A DNA stretch of 25,863 nucleotides from JBASRP01 sp044866075 (GTDB lineage Bacteria; Actinomycetota; AC-67), in assembly GCA_044866075.1 (NCBI GenBank), contig JBIOTQ010000114.1, positions 1 through 25,863 on the forward strand, given 5' to 3'. Each line of letters opens with the position of its first letter. Position 1 is the stretch's first letter. Shown piece by piece: positions 20,950-25,863 of this stretch. A program made the position numbers and the translations under genes. The notes under the pieces were generated by a model. It was given only the letters and a program-made list of their open reading frames with translations. It was not told the DNA's origin and ran no database searches.

Positions 20950-21165
20950 GTGCCTACCGACCTCAAGATGGAAGGCAAATGGGATCAGGTGCGTGGCCGC
21001 GTGAAAGAGGCGTGGGGCGCGCTCACCGACGACGATCTCGATCGAAGCGAGGGCAAGTGGGATCGGCTCGTCGGTACCATCAAAGAGAAGACCGGTGAGA
21101 GCGCGGACAAGATCGAAGTGAAGCTAAACGCTCTCCTGGACAAGGTGAACCCGACCAAGAACTAA
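20950..21165 (+). CDS. CsbD-family stress protein
   Basis: Small hydrophilic protein of 71 residues. The family repeat is clear: MEGKWDQVRGRVKEAWGALTDDDLDRSEGKWDRLVGTIKEKTGESADKI, two related helices each opening with GKWD, though split here as shown in residues 7-55. No cysteines or membrane segment. CsbD proteins are abundant under general stress, but their molecular activity is not known. The GTG start is decided by AAAGGAGG (20937-20944) exactly five bases upstream. A sigma-B-like promoter precedes it and a perfect terminator follows, so it is a single-gene unit. Confidence 0.93.
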   Translation: MPTDLKMEGKWDQVRGRVKEAWGALTDDDLDRSEGKWDRLVGTIKEKTGESADKIEVKLNALLDKVNPTKN

Positions 21166-21185
21166 CGAAGGTTTTTCTCACCATC

Positions 21186-21213
21186 GGACCCCGCGGCGCA
21201 TGCCGCGGGGTCC
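21186..21213 (+). terminator. intrinsic terminator of the CsbD gene
   Basis: GGACCCCGCGGC and GCCGCGGGGTCC make a perfect twelve-base stem with a GCAT loop, 20 bases after the stop codon. TTCAGTTT follows, a modest U-rich tail. It lies directly before tRNA-Glu. Confidence 0.85.
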
Positions 21214-21261
21214 TTCAGTTTCCGTTCTGGGGCGCGCGACCCGGTGCTACGATTCCGCGCG

Positions 21262-21335
21262 GCCCCCATCGTCCAGCGGCCTAGGATGCCACCCTTTCAA
21301 GGTGGAGATCGCGGGTTCGAATCCCGCTGGGGGCA
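21262..21335 (+). tRNA. trnE: tRNA-Glu (anticodon TTC)
   Basis: Acceptor stem GCCCCCA/TGGGGGC, anticodon stem CCACC/GGTGG with loop CTTTCAA and anticodon TTC, T-arm GCGGG-TTCGAAT-CCCGC, and discriminator A at 21335. CCA is not encoded. A TACGAT at 21248-21253 is a possible -10 box. No second copy of its 3' end, which would mark an integrated element, was seen downstream. Confidence 0.96.
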
Positions 21336-21411
21336 CGAACAAAAACCAGAACGCTTCGGCGTCCTTCCAGGAGCTTTGACCAATGCCCGGCTGGATCCTC
21401 AAAATCGCCTT

Positions 21412-22371
21412 ATGCCCGCGAGCAAACCGAGGAAGCGGAAACGGTCCAGGCGCCCGATGTCCCGGGGCGCGGTCTCGAAATCCTCGGCCGCTTCGAAGGC
21501 GCGCGCCGAAGCCCTAGCTCGCGGCGTCATGCCCGGCGCGCCTGCCGATCGCCGCGCTCTGGAACGGGACATGATCCGGGCGACTCGCGAGCTCATTGCG
21601 CGAGAAGGGATCGACGTGATTCAAGGCCCAAGGGACCCAGCGCTCGAGCGCGCCCAGGAGCTCGTTTACGACGCTTGGGAGACCGAGGGAGAGAAGCGGC
21701 TGGCGCTCGCCATAGAGGCACTCGAGCAATCGGCGGACTGTGCGGACGCTTATGTGATCCTTGCCGAGGCAGCCTCAAGCCTCGGGCAGGCCCTGGAGGC
21801 GTACGCATTGGGGATGCGGGCCGGCGAACGGGCGCTCGGGCCCGAAGTGTTTGATGAGGAAGCCGGCCATTTCTGGGGGGTCGCGGAGACCCGCGGCTAT
21901 ATGCGCGCGCGCGCTGGACTCGCCCAGTCTCTGTGGCTACTCGGCGAGCATGAGGCAGCCCTCGCGCATTACCGGGCAATGCTGCGCCTGAACCCGAACG
22001 ATAACCAAGGCGTCCGCTACTTCTTGCTGGACGCTCTGTTTGTCCTCGGGTTCGATGATGAAGCCGAAACTCTGCTCCGGAGATCTGAGTACTCGGACGA
22101 TGCGTCGTGCGAGTGGGTGTACGGCAATGTGTTGCTTGAGTTCCGCCGCCAAGGCGATTCGACGCATGCGCGAGCCGCCCTAGTGGACGCGCGAAAGCGG
22201 AACCCGCACGTCGCGCCGTTCCTGATCGGAACCAGGGAGCTCCCGGAAGAGCTGCCGGAGCTTCTACAGATCGGCGGCGAGACCGAAGCGATCTCGTACG
22301 TCGCGGAGCGTGCGGAGGGGTGGACCACGACGGATGGCGCTATCGACTGGATCCGGTCGCAGACGCACTAA
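21412..22371 (+). CDS. TPR-like protein of the bacterial ST7-related type
   Basis: Protein of 319 residues from MPASKPRKRKRS. The first 55 residues are basic and low-complexity. The body is made of helical pairs like tetratricopeptide repeats: RAQELVYDAWETEGEKRLALAIEALEQSADCADAYVILAE, then ARAGLAQSLWLLGEHEAALAHYRAMLRLNPNDNQGVRYFLL, split here across residues about 80-125 and 165-205. The LNPNDNQGVRY and DEEAGHFWGVAETRGYMRAR segments match a widespread bacterial protein distantly like ST7; it is probably a protein-interaction scaffold. Catalytic activity is not expected. The start is uncertain: no strong ribosome site precedes the ATG, and the frame remains open back through tRNA-Glu. Codons such as CTA, ATA, CCA and TGT are more frequent than in neighbours. 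Confidence 0.82.
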   Translation: MPASKPRKRKRSRRPMSRGAVSKSSAASKARAEALARGVMPGAPADRRALERDMIRATRELIAREGIDVIQGPRDPALERAQELVYDAWETEGEKRLALAIEALEQSADCADAYVILAEAASSLGQALEAYALGMRAGERALGPEVFDEEAGHFWGVAETRGYMRARAGLAQSLWLLGEHEAALAHYRAMLRLNPNDNQGVRYFLLDALFVLGFDDEAETLLRRSEYSDDASCEWVYGNVLLEFRRQGDSTHARAALVDARKRNPHVAPFLIGTRELPEELPELLQIGGETEAISYVAERAEGWTTTDGAIDWIRSQTH

Positions 22372-22397
22372 GGCGGGACAGTGATCGGCGCTTTTGC

Positions 22398-22853
22398 CTA
22401 GGCGCTTGCCCTCCGGAATAGCTTGCTGCGTTTCGCGCGTTCCTCGGCGAGTTGCTTCGCCGTATCGAGGTGCTGCCGGACGGCTCGATCGAACATCCGC
22501 CGGATCATCCGCCCCTCGACGATCCCGACGATCCCGCCGTGGGGCGTCTCGAAGCGGCCTCGGTACCGAAGCTCGCATCGATCCGGACCGATGGGCGTGA
22601 CATCGATTCGCTCCACCACTGCGGTAAGCGGGCCCTCGAGCCACCGGTAATCGATCCCGTACGGGGGATCAAGCCGAACGAGCTCGGTGGTGACAACGGG
22701 TCGGCCTCGAACCTCGGTGTGAAACTCGACGATCCGTTCGCGATCTCCCCGACGTTCCCGCGTGCGCCCGCCGCTCGACGCAACCTGATACGTGAGCTCG
22801 GCTGGCGCATCCACGGAAACGGCCCGGCCGGGAAGCGCGACGATGCGTCCCAT
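22398..22853 (-). CDS. SRPBCC (polyketide cyclase/START-like) family protein
   Basis: Protein of 151 residues with the helix-grip fold order: an opening strand (AVSVDAPAELTYQVAS), antiparallel strands (RIVEFHTEVRGRPVVTTELVRLDPPYGIDYRW is the central block, residues about 40-71), TAVVERIDVTPIGPDRCELRYRGRFE, and a long C-terminal helix (RMFDRAVRQHLDTAKQLAEERAKR). Such proteins bind a hydrophobic ligand in the cavity under the long helix; many are of unknown function. The start MGRIVALPGRAV has AAGGCTGAG upstream. It lies three bases after the stop of the 55-residue frame and probably belongs to the DUF3179 operon. Confidence 0.8.
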   Translation of the reverse strand: MGRIVALPGRAVSVDAPAELTYQVASSGGRTRERRGDRERIVEFHTEVRGRPVVTTELVRLDPPYGIDYRWLEGPLTAVVERIDVTPIGPDRCELRYRGRFETPHGGIVGIVEGRMIRRMFDRAVRQHLDTAKQLAEERAKRSKLFRRASA

Positions 22854-22856
22854 GGC

Positions 22857-23024
22857 TCAGCCTTGCTCGCTTGCGAATCGGTGGAGCCCGAGATCCCCCG
22901 ACAAAGAACGCTCGGCGCGGAATACTTCGAGCTCCGCCCGGTTCGATCCGGTGGGTGACTCCTCGATCAGCATGCCTTCACGCGCATCGCGCAGCTCCTT
23001 CCACGTCAACGTGAGGACCAACAC
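22857..23024 (-). CDS. 55-residue soluble peptide in the DUF3179 operon
   Basis: Small frame beginning with GTG (MLVLTLTWKELRDAREG) and ending HRFASEQG. GGAAGG lies six bases upstream of this GTG; a second GTG at 23030 would add two residues. Third-position G+C is high and the frame ends three bases before the SRPBCC start codon. It begins 21 bases after the stop of the small membrane protein, so it fits the operon. It could be a small alpha/beta domain with one strand followed by helices, but no family is recognised. The region is otherwise an unexplained 190-base gap. Confidence 0.5.
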   Translation of the reverse strand: MLVLTLTWKELRDAREGMLIEESPTGSNRAELEVFRAERSLSGDLGLHRFASEQG

Positions 23025-23045
23025 ATGCACCCTTCCTCGAGCCGC

Positions 23046-23237
23046 TCAGTGGACGGCACGCACGGCGAACCATGCGAGGGCGAGGCATCCCACTCCAACG
23101 ACGAACACCGCGAGATCGCCTAAGCCCTTGCGGCGCAGGACGAGCGCCGAGGTTGGGAAGGCGCCTACGATGACGATCCACTGCGCGATCGTTCCGCCGT
23201 CGGTGCGCGGCAGAAGGATCTCCCGCAGAAGCGACAC
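23046..23237 (-). CDS. 63-residue membrane protein with two helices
   Basis: Protein starting MSLLREILLPRTDGGTIAQW and ending WFAVRAVH. Two hydrophobic helices, about 18-34 (AQWIVIVGAFPTSALVL) and 40-60 (DLAVFVVGVGCLALAWFAV), are joined by a basic turn RRKG, so both termini probably face the same side. No family recognised. GTG at 23237 begins four bases after the TGA of the DUF3179 gene, with GGAAGGG a little upstream, so translation is probably coupled. A longer open frame upstream in the same register only covers antisense-like sequence over DUF3179 and is not believed. Confidence 0.65.
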   Translation of the reverse strand: MSLLREILLPRTDGGTIAQWIVIVGAFPTSALVLRRKGLGDLAVFVVGVGCLALAWFAVRAVH

Positions 23238-23241
23238 TCCT

Positions 23242-24390
23242 TCAACCCTTCCAGAGGGGCGCGTCGGGTACGAACACTGCCCACGCGAACCAGAACGTGT
23301 CGACTTTGTCGATGGGTTCCAGTCGCCGGCCTTGGAGCGGCCCGGCGACGGCGCGGCCGAAGATGTCCCATGTACTTCGTGTCTGCTCGTCGGCGAATCG
23401 GTCGCCGTCGACGCGGAAACTGAGGATCCGAGACTCCAGGCGCCGCGAGAAGACGGCGCTCGATCCGACGTCTTTCGATCTGGCGACCAGCGGCGCGTCG
23501 AGCGTCGACTTGGTCCCACGCTTGAACAGCACCACCAGCTCGGTGCCGCCTATCCGGTCGTTGACGGCCGCGATCGCGCCGACCATTCGCAATGCCTCGA
23601 CCGAATACGACTTGGCGCCCTGCGCAGTTCGCACACCCACGACGCGCGCGATCGCCGGCAGCTTCGGATCGACCTTGCCGCTGAAAAGGAACGGATCGCT
23701 GTTCGAGTCGTATCCTTCGTACGGCGTGGTGCCGTAGTCCCGGTCGAAGCCGGTGGCGCGCGAGAGAATCTTCCCATCGGGATGCGCCTCGCGGAAGTCG
23801 GCGAAGGAGGTCAGGGCCGAGGGGATCACCTCGAGTTCGGTTCGCATCAGGGGCCCGACGACGGCCTTGCCCATGATCTGCGGCCACAGGCTCTTGGTCG
23901 CACGGTCGTACATGACCAGATCGCTGTTGTAGAGACGCCCCGACGTCCCGAACGTCGTGACCTCTCCCTTCACGGTGCGATCGAAGACGATCGCGCTGTT
24001 GCACAACGGACAGTACGTCACGGTTACCGCTCGACCGCCGACGGTGTCGTTGACGATCTCGTGCCAGAGCAGGATCTGTAAGGGGTAGGCGCGCGCGTCT
24101 TGTTGGATGTCGACGACGAGCACCGGTTCCTGCGCGTCGAGCCAGGTCGCCTTCGAGATCGCGATGAACTTCGGCCTGTCGATCGGGGGGATCCCGTCCG
24201 GCGGTGGGCCGCCCGAGATGATCTTGTCCAGCGGGACGAGCGATTCGTGCTCGACGCCGGGCTCCTCCCAGAAGAACCTCGCCTCCGGGTTCGCCTTCGC
24301 GACACCGGAGGGGTTCGACCGCGTCTCGCTGCACGCCGCCGCCACCAAGGCAAGCGTCACCAGGATCAGGGCCGCGCGCGTCGTGAACAC
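23242..24390 (-). CDS. DUF3179 domain-containing lipoprotein
   Basis: Protein of 382 residues. The N terminus MFTTRAALILVTLALVAAAC is a lipoprotein-like signal with Cys20 as the likely lipidated residue. The DUF3179 domain follows, with AYPLQILLWHEIVND (101-115), the hallmark TYCPLCNSAIVFDR with Cys127 and Cys130 (125-138), FGTSGRLYNSDLVMYDR and SLWPQIMGKAV. The function of the family is unknown; its CPLC pair resembles a metal- or redox-active site. The GTG start has GAGGAG five bases upstream. The gene heads an apparent operon of two small proteins and an SRPBCC protein and is divergent, with a 91-base gap, from a TlpA-like thioredoxin that could serve the CPLC pair (inference). Confidence 0.93.
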   Translation of the reverse strand: MFTTRAALILVTLALVAAACSETRSNPSGVAKANPEARFFWEEPGVEHESLVPLDKIISGGPPPDGIPPIDRPKFIAISKATWLDAQEPVLVVDIQQDARAYPLQILLWHEIVNDTVGGRAVTVTYCPLCNSAIVFDRTVKGEVTTFGTSGRLYNSDLVMYDRATKSLWPQIMGKAVVGPLMRTELEVIPSALTSFADFREAHPDGKILSRATGFDRDYGTTPYEGYDSNSDPFLFSGKVDPKLPAIARVVGVRTAQGAKSYSVEALRMVGAIAAVNDRIGGTELVVLFKRGTKSTLDAPLVARSKDVGSSAVFSRRLESRILSFRVDGDRFADEQTRSTWDIFGRAVAGPLQGRRLEPIDKVDTFWFAWAVFVPDAPLWKG

Positions 24391-24481
24391 CGTGTCTCCT
24401 CTACATGGGACGCCGAGGCCCGTCACCCGCTTCCAACGCCTCCGGAATCGGTGGGATCTGCCGGGCGTCTTCAAAGGTGAG

Positions 24482-25054
24482 ATGAACGCACCGTCCCGGG
24501 AAGAGCGGATCCTGAGCTCGAATGGGCTGCCGCGGTGGATCGGCGTGCTCGTGCTCGTGGCGGTGGTCTCGGCAGGAGCCCTTTGGCTCGCAACGCGGTC
24601 CGATCGGGACACGAGCACGGGCGGCCGAAAGGCAGGCCTTCGTCCCTTGCCGGCCTTTTCGCTGCGCGGATTCGACGGAGGGACCGTGACCCGAGAAGCG
24701 TTTGCGGGCCGGCCGGCCGTCGTCAACTTCTTTGCCTCCTGGTGTGTTTTCTGTATCCGTGAGATGGCGGCGTTCGAGCGCGTCCACGCCCGGGTGAGCG
24801 ATCGCGTCTCGTTCCTCGGCGTTGCTCTGCGCGACAGCGAACCCGCCGCGCGCCAGCTCGCACGCGAGACCGGGGTCACCTATCCGCTCGCGTTCGACGA
24901 CTCAGGCTCCTTCTACCGGGCGCTTCGCGGGTTCGGCATGCCGGTGACCGCCTTTATCCTGCCCGACGGGAGTATCGCGTCGATCCACTCGGGGCCGCTC
25001 GAGGAGACTCAGCTCCAAGAAGTGGTCGAAGAGTTGATCGCAGGCGTCAGGTAG
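24482..25054 (+). CDS. TlpA/ResA-like membrane-anchored thiol-disulfide oxidoreductase
   Basis: Protein of 190 residues. One N-terminal anchor (WIGVLVLVAVVSAGALWLA, 19-37) is followed by a linker and an AhpC/TSA-Redoxin type domain: LPAFSLRGFDGGTVTREAF (56-74), VVNFFASWCVFCIREM with Cys88-Val-Phe-Cys91, LGVALRDSEPAAR, VTYPLAFDDSGSFYRAL, and the cis-proline loop FGMPVTAFIL at Pro154 (151-160). The extracytoplasmic location implies service to secreted thiol proteins, for example in cytochrome c maturation. AAAGGTGAG precedes the ATG. The 3' neighbour, a spondin-domain gene, starts two bases after its stop. Confidence 0.92.
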   Translation: MNAPSREERILSSNGLPRWIGVLVLVAVVSAGALWLATRSDRDTSTGGRKAGLRPLPAFSLRGFDGGTVTREAFAGRPAVVNFFASWCVFCIREMAAFERVHARVSDRVSFLGVALRDSEPAARQLARETGVTYPLAFDDSGSFYRALRGFGMPVTAFILPDGSIASIHSGPLEETQLQEVVEELIAGVR

Positions 25055-25056
25055 CG

Positions 25057-25839
25057 ATGAAAGCGCCTGCATCCCCAGAGCGAGGTGATACTTGCAGAAG
25101 AAGGCCAGCGCGCCCGATGCCGGGACCTTCACGGACACTGAGATCAACTGGCCGGCAGCGACGTTACGTTCGCCGCGGCGATGCCCGCGCAGGCAACGAC
25201 TGGATTGCGCTACCGGGTGACGACACGAATTTGACCGGCGGCCAGCCGCTCACTCCCCCGGTCCTTGCGGTTCACCGCCGGCCGGTGTCGATCTTCGAGC
25301 TCGGCGAACCGGCGAGCCTCGGCGTGCAGGAGATCGCCGAGAACGGCAACCCCGGCCCGCTCGTCGAAGCGCTCGAGGACGATCCTCAGGTCGTGTCAGT
25401 GGTTACCGGGTCGGCGCCGATCGTGCCCGCCGAGCGGACGGATGAGACCGGCTTCGCCGACAGCGCCACGTTCGAGATCGATGGTGGACCCGGAGCGAAA
25501 TACCTGTCGTGGGAGTCGATGCTGATCTGCACGAACGACGGCTTCACTGGCGTGAGCGGCTTGCGTCTCCCGGCAAAGACCGGTGACGAGATCACTATCC
25601 ACACGATCGGCTACGACGCCGGTACCGAGATCAACACCGAGAACTTCGTCGTCATCGTGCCGCCGTGTCAGGGCCTGATCGGCGTCACCGGAGACCCGGG
25701 CACCGGCACCACGAATCCGGCGCTTGCCGAGGGTGGCGTTATTCACGTGCACGAAGGGATCCAGGGCGACGGCGATCTCATCCCTGCGGTCCACGGCTGG
25801 ACGGACCCCGTCGCGACGCTGACGATCACGACACTGTAG
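25057..25839 (+). CDS. spondin-domain protein, probably frameshifted near the 5' end
   Basis: Frame of 260 residues. From residue 56 onward it is a convincing spondin-type domain: NLTGGQPLTPPVLAVHRRPVS, FELGEPASLGVQEIAENGNPG, FEIDGGPGAKYLSWESMLICTNDGF, YDAGTEINTENF and closing strands; such bacterial proteins are secreted. The first 55 residues (MKAPASPERGDTCRRRPAR onward) are Arg/Pro-rich and lack a signal peptide. In another frame, an ATG at 25181 gives MPAQATTGLRYRVT with a plausible AQA cleavage site and the strand normally preceding NLTGG. The two registers would join if a single base were missing near 25223-25225. The gene is therefore either a pseudogene, a sequencing error, or an unusual fusion. 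The domain call is firmer than the start. Confidence 0.7.
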   Translation: MKAPASPERGDTCRRRPARPMPGPSRTLRSTGRQRRYVRRGDARAGNDWIALPGDDTNLTGGQPLTPPVLAVHRRPVSIFELGEPASLGVQEIAENGNPGPLVEALEDDPQVVSVVTGSAPIVPAERTDETGFADSATFEIDGGPGAKYLSWESMLICTNDGFTGVSGLRLPAKTGDEITIHTIGYDAGTEINTENFVVIVPPCQGLIGVTGDPGTGTTNPALAEGGVIHVHEGIQGDGDLIPAVHGWTDPVATLTITTL

Positions 25840-25863
25840 GCGCGATCATCGAACGGCGGGGGC

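Noticed and set aside
21244..21411. Translation through tRNA-Glu into the TPR gene
   Set aside because: The open frame is an accident of the tRNA sequence. The encoded residues are unlike the domain, and the tRNA cloverleaf is complete.
1..25863. CRISPR arrays, insertion sequences, integrases, phage genes or rRNA
   Set aside because: Scanned for regularly spaced repeats, transposase or integrase motifs and rRNA landmarks; none were seen.

Overview
The window is a gene-dense, GC-rich stretch of chromosome, most probably from an uncultured member of the Actinomycetota. The assignment is an inference from gene content: a GlnR-like regulator directly in front of a short (alpha-type) glutamine synthetase, MmpL-type exporters, a DUF2993 lipid-binding protein beside CdsA, DUF4395 with thioredoxin, CsbD behind a sigma-B/SigF-like promoter, and many acyl-CoA dehydrogenases. 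There are no transposases, integrases, phage genes or CRISPR arrays. Genes are tightly packed: nine tandem junctions overlap or abut (ATGA, GTGA, TGATG or TAGATG), and three convergent pairs share a palindromic stop (CTAG or TTAA).

Layout. 1-2013 (minus): two acyl-CoA dehydrogenases separated by a tiny Asp/Pro-rich frame. 2055-2719 (minus): a membrane-anchored or secreted protein of unknown function with its own promoter and a leader inverted repeat. 2790-4535: a YgfZ-type folate-binding Fe-S maintenance protein divergent from an alpha/beta hydrolase. 4498-6759 (minus): an operon of a 56-residue membrane peptide, an acyl-CoA dehydrogenase and an alpha/beta hydrolase. 6820-8829: a thiol/redox cluster, with a DsrE-like protein converging on a translationally coupled operon of a SufR-like regulator, DUF4395 and thioredoxin, driven by a promoter with an AT-rich palindrome on its -10. 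8836-14479: an envelope-lipid operon (64-residue peptide, two half-size MmpL proteins, CdsA, DUF2993 lipid-binding protein) divergent from a TetR regulator, with twin operators overlying both divergent promoters. 14476-17456: an alpha/beta hydrolase divergent from a GlnR-like regulator and glutamine synthetase, whose leader carries a terminator-like hairpin. 17457-18260: a possibly structured leader, a CAP-domain secreted protein, a strong hairpin and tRNA-Lys. 18302-20819: a secreted protein of unknown function, a small membrane peptide, DinB and a DUF2269-like membrane protein. 20883-21335: a sigma-B-type promoter, CsbD, a terminator and tRNA-Glu. 21412-25839: a TPR (ST7-like) protein, an operon of DUF3179 lipoprotein, two small frames and an SRPBCC protein, a divergent TlpA-like thioredoxin, and a spondin-domain gene that looks frameshifted at its 5' end.

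Most striking are the exporter split into two co-translated halves, so that the two Asp-Tyr proton-relay pairs sit on different polypeptides; the TetR control region; the leader of the nitrogen operon; and the thiol-redox cluster. Function calls rest on motifs read by eye. No database search was possible.
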